A program made the translations under genes and the position numbers. Under the pieces are notes generated by a model. It saw only the letters and a list, made by a program, of their open reading frames with translations, had not been told where the DNA came from and made no database searches. From Chloracidobacterium sp. (GTDB lineage Bacteria; Acidobacteriota; Blastocatellia; Pyrinomonadales; Pyrinomonadaceae): 19,174 nt of DNA. Below, one piece after another: positions 7,421 through 16,441 of this stretch (position 1 is the first letter of the stretch; every line of letters begins with the position of its first letter). The DNA lies in assembly GCA_016712045.1 (NCBI GenBank), contig JADJRV010000022.1, positions 1 to 19,174 of the forward strand. Direction: 5' to 3'.

Positions 7421-7873
7421 ATGAAGATAGTACTTGGAACGGACGGGTCAGATTACAGCAAAGAGGCGGTCGAGGAATGTTGTCGGCTGTTTGCCGGACG
7501 CAAAGACCTTGAGGTAAAAATATTGGCAGCATATGAGGACGCTTACGCGATCGCAAGCGAGCCATTTGTCATCTCAGAAGAGTTTTATCAGGCCGCGACT
7601 GACGCGGCATATGCTCAGGCCGAAAGCTCCGCAAACGAAGCATTAGAGATATTTAAGACACGCTTTCACGATGCATCTTTGAAAATCAACACGCAGATAG
7701 TCAACGGAGATCCCGGACAGCAGCTCGTAGAGATCGCGAAAGCATGGGATGCGGATCTCATTGTGGTCGGCTCCCATGGACGCGGATTTTGGGGCCGGCT
7801 GCTCGGTTCGGTGTCGGACGGAGTGACGCATCATTCGCCATGTTCGGTGTTGGTAGTACGAAAGACGGTGTAA
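7421..7873 (+). CDS. Universal stress protein (UspA family)
   Basis: A 150-residue single-domain UspA-fold protein, cytoplasmic, binding ATP or acting as a stress-responsive protein (family knowledge). ATG 7421 is preceded by GGAGG at 10 bases; TTG 7418 is possible but less likely. Residues 2-12 give the first strand KIVLGTDGSDYS with the conserved Asp. The C-terminal ATP motif reads VVGSHGRGFWGRLLGSVSDG, then SVLVVRK. Between the second and third glycines of this motif there are 8 residues instead of the usual 9, so nucleotide binding should not be assumed. It converges on the histidine kinase gene with only 3 bases between the stops, so the transcripts probably overlap. Confidence 0.92.
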   Translation: MKIVLGTDGSDYSKEAVEECCRLFAGRKDLEVKILAAYEDAYAIASEPFVISEEFYQAATDAAYAQAESSANEALEIFKTRFHDASLKINTQIVNGDPGQQLVEIAKAWDADLIVVGSHGRGFWGRLLGSVSDGVTHHSPCSVLVVRKTV

Positions 7874-7876
7874 GAT

Positions 7877-9788
7877 CTAAGACAAAACTTCGGCAAGTGT
7901 CGTCAGTAATTTCTCGGCGGTGAAAGGCTTTGGCAAGAGCTTTTCGACGCCGAGTTTTTGAAGGTCGACGGTCTGGTTTTCGTGGATCATCCCGCTCATC
8001 GCAATGATATTGAGCTTGGGGTCGATGTTCCGCAATTCAGCGATCATCGTAGCTCCGTCCATATTTGGCATCGCCATATCGGTCAGCACAGCTGCTATAT
8101 CAGCCTTGTTCTCTTCATAAACATCCATTGCTTCAAGCCCGTCGGCGGCCGTCACTGTTCGGTAACCGTTTGCAGCAAGGGTGGCGGCGGCGACCTCGCG
8201 TATACTCTCTTCGTCATCAACAACAAGTATCATCTCGCCGTTACCGCGCGCCGTCCGGCTGCCATCCGCGGACGTGGTTCGAGCAGCATGCTCCTCGGCC
8301 GATGGCAGATAGATCGAAAATTTTGTACCCTTTGCCGGCTCGCTATAGACGTTAATAAATCCGTCATGGCTTTTGACAATGGTCATCGTCGTCGCAAGTC
8401 CCAGCCCAGTTCCTTTGCCGACGTCCTTTGTGGTAAAGAACGGGTCAAAAATGCGGTTGATGACATCCGTGCTCATCCCTGTCCCGCTGTCGGTGACGGT
8501 CAGTAAAAGATAGCTGCCGGCCCGCATCGATGTTCATTCGTGCGTAGTTATCATCGATCGCGACATTTCCAGCATGGATGGTGAGCGTGCCGCCATCGGG
8601 CATCGCATCGCGTGCGTTCAGACAGACATTCATCAATACCTGATGTATCTGGGTCGGGTCAGCCGAGATCGTCCACAACTCAGGCTCGATCTCGTATTCG
8701 AGTTTGATCGAACGCGGCAGGGTTTCCTTAAGCACGGAGACGATCTCTTTGATCAAATGTTTGAGATTTACTGTAATGCGTTCGCCTGCCATCCCGCGGG
8801 CAAACGTCAGTACTTGTTTGATTAAGTCGGCACCGCGTTCGGCGTTCTCTTTGATCATCGCTACCCAACGCGTCGTATCCCCGTCAGGGTTTGTACGCAT
8901 CATGTCGGCTGCCATCATTATCGGCGAGAGGATGTTGTTAAGGTCGTGGGCGATACCGCCCGCCAGCGTACCGATCGATTCCATTCGCTGAGCCCTGAGA
9001 AGGTGCTCTTCGGTGTGTTTCTTCTCGGTAATATCTGTATTGATGATCAGATAATAATCCGGCTCACCCGCGTCGTTTTTGACCAAGGTCCAACGGCTTT
9101 CAACGATTATTCGCTCGCCGCTGCGGGTAGTGTGGCGTGACTCGGCCTTCCATTCATCAGCAACCTCTAGCGCTTGGTGTGCTTTTTCAAGCTCCCGGCG
9201 ATCGCCGCCGCTAAGCAGCTCCGCGATGTGCCGGCCAAACGCGTCCTCTTCCGACCAACCATAGACCCGCTCCGCACCCTGGTTCCAATACAGCACCTGA
9301 TGATTAAGGTCACTGACAATGATCGCGTCCTGAGCTTTGTCGAGTAGCGATGCCTGTTGCCGAATGCGGTCCTCGGCAAGCTTTCGCTCGGTGATCTCGT
9401 AGCGGATCGCTACATATTGAAAGGGCTTTTTATGCTCGTCGATCAACGGCACGATCGTCGTATCGACCCAATAGATCGAACCGTCCTTTGCCCGGTTGCG
9501 CAATTCGCCTCGCCAGATCTCGCCCTTGGCAATAGTCGTCCAGATAGAGCGTATAAAATCTTTTGGGTGAAAGCCGGAGTTGATGATGCGGTGGTCCTGG
9601 CCGATCAGCTCATCGCGGCTGTAACCGGAGATGTCGCAAAATTTGTCGTTGACGTAGTTGATCCGTCCCGTCTGATCGGTCATTGCGACGATTGCGGATT
9701 GGTCGATGGCATATTTGAGATCGGACAGTTCCTTAATAAGGTCCTGTCCACCAACCATCCGTCTATCTGCTAGATCTTGTTCAGTCAT
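7877..9788 (-). CDS. Hybrid PAS histidine kinase with receiver (frameshifted)
   Basis: Sensor kinase with no membrane segment, so a cytoplasmic sensor. The ATG at 9788 overlaps the response regulator stop (ATGACTGA); an in-frame GTG at 9809 is the alternative. Domains: PAS 1 (about 28-135), PAS 2 (about 148-258), HisKA with phospho-acceptor His near 281 in GGIAHDLNNIL, N box NVCLNARDAMPDGG, then a frame break near 8520-8530. The sequence resumes with the G1 box VTDSGTGMS, F box, G2 box GKGTGLGLA, and a C-terminal receiver domain with Asp in AVLTDMAMPNMDG and Lys in LLPKPF. Both sides of the break are well conserved, so one base is probably missing or extra. It should phosphorylate the adjacent sigma-54 activator. 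Confidence 0.85.
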
Positions 9789-11188
9789 CGTGGTCGTCAG
9801 AGCTGCCACGCATTTCGAAGCCGGCCTTACGCAATTTGTACCTTAACTGGTCGCGTGAGATGTCCAGCAGCTTGGCCGCTCGTGTCAGATTACCGTTCGT
9901 CCGGTCATAAGCTTGTTTCGCAAGTTCGAATTCGACCGACTCGAGCGACACTCCGGCGGTCGGCAGGAGTATGGTCGAAGAACCCGGGTTTGCGACCGCG
10001 TGGACCCCGACCATGTCGGCCGGCAGGTGTGCGGCGGTAACAACCTCGCCATCCTCAAGGATCGACGCCCGCTCGATGACATTGCGCAGTTCGCGCACAT
10101 TGCCGGGCCACGAATAATGCAAAAAGATCTTTTCGACATCCTTTGCCAGCCCGCTGAGCTGCTTGCCCCGGCGCTTCAGATTAGCCTTTTTATGTAGTAA
10201 TCGGTAAGCTGCAGCACGTCGCGGCCGCGTTCGCGTAAGGGCGGGATATCAACCTGGATGACCGAGAGACGAAAATAAAGGTCAAGCCGAAAGTTGCCGG
10301 CGGCACATTCCTGTTTTAGGTTGCGGTTGGACGCCGCAATAATACGGGCGTTCAACTGAATATCTTTGAGCCCGCCGACGCGTCGGAAAGCCCCTTCTTC
10401 AAGTACCCGCAGCAATTTTGCTTGCAAGGCGAGTTCCATCTCACCGATTTCGTCGAGAAAGATCGTCCCGCCGTGCGCCTGCTCAAATAGGCCCTCTTTA
10501 CGCGACTTTGCGTCGGTAAATGCACCTTTTTCGTAGCCAAACAGTTCCGACTCGATAAGGTTTGCGGGAAGAGCGGCGCAGTTGATCGCAAGATACGGAG
10601 CCCTCGCACGCTCTGATGCAAAGTGGATCGCCCGAGCAAAAAGGTCCTTACCAGTGCCGGTTTCACCATCCAGCAAGATCGAACCAACCTCTGATGCGGC
10701 GACGCGTCGGGCGAGATCCTTAGCACTCTCCATAGTCTCGGAATCGCCTATTATCTCGTCAAAACTAAACCCCGCGATCGCTCAGTGCGTGCGTGCTTTA
10801 CCTCTTTTCTTAGCGTCTCCGTTTCGAGTGCGTTGCGTAGAGTCACGCGCAATTCTTCGAGCTTTACGGGCTTGCCGATAAAATCATGAGCTCCGCCGCG
10901 CAGAGCCGCGACCGAATTTTCGACATCTATGTTTCCGGTGATCATCACGACGATAGCGTCGGGATTGATGAATTTAAAGTACGTCAATGCGTCGAGGCCC
11001 GACCCGTCCGGCAGGTCGATATCGAGCAGGACGATGGTCGGCTCGGCCTCGGCAAACATCTTTTTGGCCAACGCGACGGTGTCAGCCTCGACCGTCTCAA
11101 ATTCCCACAGACGCAGAGCCTCGACGAACGCCATACGTACAAAACGGTCGTCGTCAACAATCAATACCTTACCTGCGGTCTCTGCCAT
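9781..11188 (-). CDS. Sigma-54-dependent NtrC-type response regulator (2 frameshifts)
   Basis: Transcription activator. Domains in order: receiver (residues 1-125, phospho-acceptor Asp56 in LLDIDLPDGSG, Lys in GKPVK), AAA+ sigma-54 interaction domain (Walker A GETGTGKD, Walker B TIFLDEIGE, arginine-rich end PPLRERGRD), and Fis-type HTH (NLTRAAKLLDISRDQLRYKL). The sigma-54 contact loop reads GAFTDA, not GAFTGA; this variant occurs naturally in many members. Frames break in the CCCC run 10770-10773 and the TTTTT run 10187-10191, and each time the next frame continues the family pattern, so errors at homopolymers are likely. ATG 11188 lies 5 bases after the TPR gene; the histidine kinase overlaps its end. 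Its likely target is the sigma-54 promoter at 17413. Confidence 0.88.
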
Positions 11189-11193
11189 CTACG

Positions 11194-11918
11194 TCATTTT
11201 GTCACGGGTGAATCTACTTCGCTACGAAGCTGCTTTATAGCCGAATTGCCGGGATCGACACTCTCTAATCGAGCAAGTGTCGCTCTAGCTTTTGCCGTGT
11301 CACCCTTTTTATTATACGCCACTGTTAGATTTTGCAGGGTCTGTATATGGTTCGGATCTTTTTCGAGCGAGCGGTTAAATTCCTGGATCGCACGGTCAAA
11401 ATTTGGCGGACTGCGAAAAACAAACGTCAGTCCCAGGTCGGTGCGGACGTTGACGTCATCAGGTTTTTTGGCGAGAGCGGCCACGTACCATTTCTCTGCC
11501 TCTTCGTAATGCTCGCCGTCGAAATTCGCATTGCCAAGGTGGACGAGCACTTCGAGATCATCCGGCTTTAATTCGTAAGCCTTTTTGAGATAGGTGATCG
11601 CCTCGTCAAAACGGTTGATCTGGTAATACAACTCCGCCGCCTTTAGCTGAGCGTCAGCGTCATTCGGCGACTTTTCGGCCTTACTAACCGCCGCTTGCAC
11701 CTCGGCCTGCGGAGCTCTCTGTCCGGTCATGTCGCCGCCCGCTCCGCTTATATCCGGATGCCCGGGGGAATGTTCGAATTTGCCGACGCTAATTGAGCGG
11801 ATGGCATCTGAGCGGCCGTCGTTACTGTCTGTTGGTTGATCGAGTTCGCAAAATAAAACCCGACGACCAACCCCGCGATCAGACCCGCGACACCGAAGAG
11901 AATTTTGTCCTTATTCAT
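11194..11918 (-). CDS. Membrane-anchored TPR protein (frameshifted)
   Basis: ATG 11918 lies 3 bases after the ccsA stop. The N-terminus MNKDKILFGVAGLIAGLVVG, then FYFANSIN, is one membrane helix (residues 5-25); a low-complexity linker follows. The frame breaks in the CCC-GGGGG run 11761-11768 and continues from about DISGAGGDM into four or so TPR repeats (LYYQINRFDEAITYLKKAYE, LGNANFDGEHYEEAEKWYVA, FDRAIQEFNRSLEKDPNHIQ). Total about 240 residues. TPR proteins beside CcsA/ResB commonly act as apocytochrome chaperones similar in role to CcmH/NrfG; that role here is inference from context. The repeats would sit on the periplasmic side if the helix is a signal anchor. Confidence 0.75.
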
Positions 11919-11921
11919 TGT

Positions 11922-13544
11922 CTATGCGTAAGAATGTAGTCCCGGCAGCAGATAGCTCACTCCGAGATACGTAAAAATAATAAACAGGAACGCAACGACC
12001 GCAAAGTACGCCGACCGGCGTCCACGCCAGCCATAGGCGATCCGCGAATGTAAGAAACCGGCATAGGTCAGCCAAGCGACCAGGGCTCCGACTTCCTTTG
12101 CGTCCCAGCCCCAATAACGTCCCCACGACTCGTTTGCCCAGACAGCTCCGGTGATCAGTAATAATGCGAGACCTGCAAACGTAACGCCCGCGAGCTTATA
12201 CATTAGCCCGTCGAGTCTGTCGGCAGACGGCAACAGCGAACGAATTCGCTCTGTCTTGATGCCAAAAAGCACGACAAAGAAAGTGCCCGCAAATGCCGTG
12301 ATCAGAGCAGAAAGCTCCACCGGGTTTGCATTGAGACTCAGATGCAGTTGGGAGCCGTTCTCAATGACCCATTTATTTGCGATCTCAAAAAGCTGTTGCT
12401 GACCGAGCGACGCGATCTGCGTCTGAGGCATATCTTGCTGCTGCAGCATCCAGACGGCAAACTTTTGATATTGCGCGGTGCTGATGAACGAGACGACATT
12501 TTGCAGAGTTTTGAGTTGATATACGAGCATCGCAATGCCGCCGGCTTGCACCGCCAGAGCTCCGTAGAGCAGACGGTTGCCCCATTTGCGGGCGGTGTCG
12601 TTCTCTTTAGAAAACGAAACGATAAACGCCGCTGTCGCACCGATCAGCAATATCGCCGCGATCACTATGAGCCATCCGACATACGGAATATCAGCTCGCA
12701 ATCCGAGCGATTGACGCGACGTGCCGACAAACGTCGATGCCGTATATGTCGCAAACGAAGCCGGCGAAAATACGCTAAATTTACTGATCGTGGCGAATAC
12801 CGCAAGTGCAAAAAAGCTCGTCCAGACCGCCATCTTTTCGACCTTTAACCCATCCTTCAACAGGTAAAGTACTGCGACCGCAAAACACACGAGGGCGATA
12901 CCGTAACTCAGGCTGGCGATCCCGACGTGTATCGGACGCCAATACGAATCGAGCACCGGCGGAAGATCGATGATCTCGCTGCCGATAAATCTCGCAAGCA
13001 CCAAAATGATCGCCGCCAGCGGCAGCGATAGGGCGGCAACTACGCGAAAATTGCGGTTCTTCATCACCAGCAATGTCGTAATACCGGCACCGAACGCGAA
13101 CGCCAGGCTCAGATCATAGAGATTAGCGAACGGCACGTAGCGAAACACCCAAGGCATATCTGCAATGTTCGACCCTTGTCCATTAAAGATCGCAAGCTCG
13201 CGGTCGTAGGCCGTTACCCAACGGACCAGCCAGCTCGACAGGTTGAAAAACACACCGAGCGTCGCCGCCCACATGCCGAGTTTTTCGGCCAGGCGAAACG
13301 GGGCGTATAGATTTGTCAGATGAAAAACCGCTGCGATCAGATACGACGCGAGTGCGAGCATCATCAACGCTCCGTCCGAAATAAATCGCTCTCCGCCAAC
13401 GTTGATCCTCAGCATCAGCATCGCAAACGAACCCACGATAGCCAACGCTGCCGGCACGTACAATGATGCCCGCTCTGCTAGATTTCCAGCCTGTGGTTGA
13501 AGTCCCGAGCCGATCATCGGCCCATCAAGTATTTCCTGATTCAT
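11922..13544 (-). CDS. ccsA: Cytochrome c biogenesis protein CcsA (haem handling)
   Basis: An intact 540-residue polytopic membrane protein of system II cytochrome c maturation. It presents haem to apocytochromes at the outer face of the inner membrane together with ResB (family knowledge). Many hydrophobic helices are visible. The tryptophan-rich WWD motif is at about residue 475 (WANESWGRYWGWDAKEVGAL), with conserved candidate haem-ligand histidines in YWRPIHVGIASLSYG, FLHSR and the C-terminal LLPGLHSY. A long extra hydrophilic segment around 345-395 (LKTLQNVVSFISTAQYQKFA) makes it longer than the usual 300-350 residue CcsA. Its ATG overlaps the reconstructed resB stop (ATGA), so synthesis is coupled. 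Confidence 0.93.
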   Translation of the reverse strand: MNQEILDGPMIGSGLQPQAGNLAERASLYVPAALAIVGSFAMLMLRINVGGERFISDGALMMLALASYLIAAVFHLTNLYAPFRLAEKLGMWAATLGVFFNLSSWLVRWVTAYDRELAIFNGQGSNIADMPWVFRYVPFANLYDLSLAFAFGAGITTLLVMKNRNFRVVAALSLPLAAIILVLARFIGSEIIDLPPVLDSYWRPIHVGIASLSYGIALVCFAVAVLYLLKDGLKVEKMAVWTSFFALAVFATISKFSVFSPASFATYTASTFVGTSRQSLGLRADIPYVGWLIVIAAILLIGATAAFIVSFSKENDTARKWGNRLLYGALAVQAGGIAMLVYQLKTLQNVVSFISTAQYQKFAVWMLQQQDMPQTQIASLGQQQLFEIANKWVIENGSQLHLSLNANPVELSALITAFAGTFFVVLFGIKTERIRSLLPSADRLDGLMYKLAGVTFAGLALLLITGAVWANESWGRYWGWDAKEVGALVAWLTYAGFLHSRIAYGWRGRRSAYFAVVAFLFIIFTYLGVSYLLPGLHSYA

Positions 13545-15090
13545 GATGTTTTTGTCTCCAAAGCGTTAATAAATCGCTTGAATTTTTCGTCAAATGCGTT
13601 CGAATTGCGGTTTGTGTCGCCGCCAAAAGTGACCTTTGCGTTGCCATCGCCCGACGGCTCGATCGCCGCCCACACCCTTTGATGTGAAAGAAGAAAACTG
13701 CGACGAGCGTGAGCACGAGTAGCACAAAGCCAACATAAACGACCGTCGCACCCGGGTCGCGCTGAATCGAAAGGACGTGTTGGTCAGACACTTTTTCAAA
13801 ATCGGCGAGTTGAAATGTGTATCCGGCAACGGGTTTGCTCGCGACCGGCATATTCGCCATCTGCGGCCCAAATGCATACGCGGTCTGAGCCGTACCGTCG
13901 CTACCCGTCACTTGCAAGACCGCAGCGGGATTTATGTAATCTGATGTATCTTCATTGGGGTCCTCAGGGCCGATGCGAAAATTGCCGCGAAACTCGCTGA
14001 AATTGACTCTCGTCCCATCCGCAAGCGTCGCCGTCCCGTCACGCGCTATCGTCACCGTCTGCACACCGCCGTCCGCCGCTTTTGCGTTAACCGTGATGTT
14101 TCGCGCCCGTCCGACCGGGATAAAGCTCGCCTGAAAGAATCGATAGCCGCGATAGTCGAACGGGCGGTTCATCTGGACCATCGCTTCGTGAGTCCCGGTC
14201 TCGTCGGTGATCGTATATCGTGTGATCCAGTCGATGGTGTTCATCGCCGAGATCGAGCCTTCTTTTTTTATCAGCTTTTGCTGAATATCGGTAGCCGTTA
14301 CCCGAAAAGGCAGCCGCTGGGTGATCTCATTTGTCTTGTCGAGTTCGACGACCGTGTCCGACATCAGATCCTTTGACTCACCCGGTGCCAATGGCATCTG
14401 GCCGGTCGAACCAAGCTGAGCGGTTAGGAATCCGCCAATGAAAATCGTCAGCAAACCAACGTGAACCGGATACGCGCCAAAGCGGTTCCACCGGCCGGAC
14501 TCTCCAAAAATGTAACGTATGCCATTCTTTTCGGCAGTTTGTACTTTTCGCCACCGGCTTGCTTTCATTCCTGCAGCGACTTTTTCAGATACGGTTTCGC
14601 CTGTCCCTTCGATCTCGATCGCTGCGGTCTGCTTTTGTTCGCGAAGCCAACGAAGCGGAACGGTGATACTTGGCTTGGAAAACCTGGCCCACGTTTTTGG
14701 AAAGCGATCGATCGACGCCAAGATGATGTTCATCGACAGCACCGCAAGCAGGGCATTGAAATACCAAACGTGATAAATGTTAAAGAGCCCGAGCTTGCCG
14801 TACACGACCCGCTGCGACGGCGTCAGTTCGGCAAAGTATCGCTCAAACCCGGCGACGTTTTGCTGCATCACGAGCATTCCTATCAGACAAGCTAGCCCAA
14901 GTAGGACGAGCAGCGTCACGCCCAGACGCACCGAGCATAGTAGCTTTATCAGCTTAGTAAGGAGCGATTCGCCCACGCGTTCTTTCGTTTTTACAGCGAT
15001 GTTACTGTTTGAACCGTATGATCTAATGGCAGCATAGTTTTGTTGGAACTCCGGTAAGAATAGGGCAACCTGCGTGCCGTCAATTCCCAC
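13541..15090 (-). CDS. resB: ResB/CcsB cytochrome c biogenesis protein (3' frameshift)
   Basis: Partner of CcsA in system II. Helices: about 54-76 (LGVTLLVLLGLACLIGMLVM), 107-127 (VWYFNALLAVLSMNIILAS), about 205-225 (YPVHVGLLTIFIGGFLTA) and a late one (VVYVGFVLLVLTLVAVFFFH); between the last two lies a large periplasmic domain (TDIQQKLIKKEGS, FDYRGYRFFQASF). After HIKG the frame changes in the CCCTTT run 13675-13680; the other frame gives VWAAIEPSGDGNAKVTFGGD and ends at TGA 13543-13541, overlapping ccsA. The start is uncertain: GTG 15090 has no Shine-Dalgarno, and an internal GTG near 14978 would still keep the first helix. About 515 residues. Confidence 0.88.
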
Positions 15091-15142
15091 TGGTCGACAA
15101 ACAGCTAAACTATTGTGTTTGAATGATTTAACCTGCCGCTAA

Positions 15143-15162
15143 TAGAGCGTCATCCCGCTCTA
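15143..15162. repeat. 7-bp inverted repeat in divergent region
   Basis: TAGAGCG-TCATCC-CGCTCTA, between resB and the nonahaem gene. It could be an operator or 5' leader hairpin of the resB message. No T run follows. Confidence 0.5.
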
Positions 15163-15226
15163 GATCGATTTCTTAACCAAAATTAGTGCGAATTTTCTCG
15201 CGCTTTTGACACGCGATATTTTTGCT

Positions 15227-15242
15227 TGTGATAAAGGTCACA
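15227..15242. promoter_or_regulatory. CRP/FNR-family operator TGTGA-N6-TCACA
   Basis: TGTGATAAAGGTCACA has both half-sites of the CRP consensus without a mismatch and the standard 6-base spacer. Its centre (15234.5) is 41.5 bases before a start point predicted at about 15276 from the adjacent promoter, the class II activation geometry. It would link the cytochrome operon to a CRP/FNR-type sensor of redox, gas or nucleotide signal; which one is not shown. Confidence 0.65.
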
Positions 15243-15270
15243 TTGAATTGGCTGATTAATAGACTAAGAT
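15243..15270 (+). promoter_or_regulatory. Sigma-70-type promoter for the nonahaem operon
   Basis: TTGAAT (15243-15248), 16 bases, TAAGAT (15265-15270), with the CRP-type site abutting the -35. A weak core promoter with an activator site at -41.5 is what an activator-dependent promoter looks like. The leader would be only about 13 bases and has no obvious Shine-Dalgarno. An alternative, TTGACA (15206-15211), 17 bases, TGATAA (15229-15234), would be overlapped and blocked by the operator. Confidence 0.45.
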
Positions 15271-15289
15271 AACTCGTCAGCATTCTGTA

Positions 15290-16441
15290 ATGTTATTACC
15301 GCGTTCAAAAGCGATATTGGTGTTGGTCTTTGTGAGTGCCGCGGTTGCGGCAGTGATCGGGGGGCCGTACATCGGCGCCTCGACTGAGTCTATTGCAGCG
15401 GCGGCAAAGCCTAACTACAAAGAGTTTCCACACAGTGCAAAGGCGCATCAAATCGAATGTTCGTCGTGCCATAAATTCCCATCCGATAACTGGAACAAGG
15501 TACGCACCGGCACCGATGCCTTTCCCGATGCAACCGAATACCCGCGTCACGAGTCCTGCCTCAAATGTCACATGCAGCAGTTTTTTAAGGGTGCAAAACC
15601 TAATATCTGCTCGATCTGTCACACAAATCCGAGCCCCCGCGACGCGACACGTCATCCATTCCCAAATCCGCGTGAGATCTTTGACGCCTCGCCAAAGGGA
15701 AAGACCGCCACATCTGATTTCGTCGTAGGGTTTCCGCACGACAAACACATTGACATCGTCGCGGGACACAATAGCAAAAGCAGAGTTTTCGTTAATGCCG
15801 CTTTCACCAGCGTTCGCAAACCGTTTGCTGAGGAAAGCTGTTCAGTTTGTCATAAGACGGTGCTGCCGCAGGACAAATCGGATGATGAATATGTCACAAA
15901 ACCCCCAGCCACGATCGGTGACGGATTTTGGCTAAAAAAAGGTACGTTCAAATCCGCCCCGACCGGTCACACGACCTGTTTTACATGCCATTCGGCTGAC
16001 GGGCATATTGCCTGCAATTGCCAAACTTGTGCGGCTTGTCACCAATTAAAACCGCCACAGCCCGCGGGCGATTTTGACGCCAAATTTGCCGCGACGCTGG
16101 GTATCGATAATAAGATGATGTTTGATAGTTGGCGTCGACGCTCGTCCGCAGGGACGTTTCGGCATGAATGGTTTAGTCACGCCGAGCTGAGCTGTGCGAC
16201 CTGTCACAACGTTTTGAAGATGGACACCGCAAAGTCGGAGACGACCAAGGTAGGCATCGCATCGTGTGCCACATGTCATGCAACGCCGACATCTGACGAC
16301 GGCGGTGCGTTAAATTACGAGATCGATTCGCGGGCCAAAACGCCGACATTTCAGTGCGTAAAGTGTCATATTACTTTTGGTAAGATGGCGATCCCGACAT
16401 CCCACACTGACGCGATCAAAGCAGCGGCAACCGTAAAATGA
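15290..16441 (+). CDS. Nonahaem c-type cytochrome, exported
   Basis: A 383-residue protein with nine CXXCH sites: CSSCH, CLKCH, CSICH, CSVCH, CFTCH, CAACH, CATCH, CATCH and CVKCH. An N-terminal hydrophobic segment (AILVLVFVSAAVAAVIGG, residues 8-26) is a signal peptide or anchor; the rest is periplasmic or extracellular. Spare histidines (FPHSAKAHQ, FPHDKHIDIV, FRHEWFSHAE) suit bis-His ligation, as in cytochrome c3-like multihaem proteins. Its stop overlaps the next gene (ATGA). Start ATG 15290 was chosen because it retains the signal segment, although no clear ribosome site precedes it. It probably carries electrons away from the membrane quinol pool; the partner is unknown. Confidence 0.88.
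   Translation: MLLPRSKAILVLVFVSAAVAAVIGGPYIGASTESIAAAAKPNYKEFPHSAKAHQIECSSCHKFPSDNWNKVRTGTDAFPDATEYPRHESCLKCHMQQFFKGAKPNICSICHTNPSPRDATRHPFPNPREIFDASPKGKTATSDFVVGFPHDKHIDIVAGHNSKSRVFVNAAFTSVRKPFAEESCSVCHKTVLPQDKSDDEYVTKPPATIGDGFWLKKGTFKSAPTGHTTCFTCHSADGHIACNCQTCAACHQLKPPQPAGDFDAKFAATLGIDNKMMFDSWRRRSSAGTFRHEWFSHAELSCATCHNVLKMDTAKSETTKVGIASCATCHATPTSDDGGALNYEIDSRAKTPTFQCVKCHITFGKMAIPTSHTDAIKAAATVK

Noticed and set aside
10187..10191. Programmed ribosomal frameshifting in the response regulator
   Set aside because: Several unrelated genes break at different homopolymers and no stimulatory structure is apparent; sequence error is simpler.
12342..12848. 168-codon plus-strand frame inside ccsA
   Set aside because: Arginine-rich shadow of the ccsA reading frame on the opposite strand.
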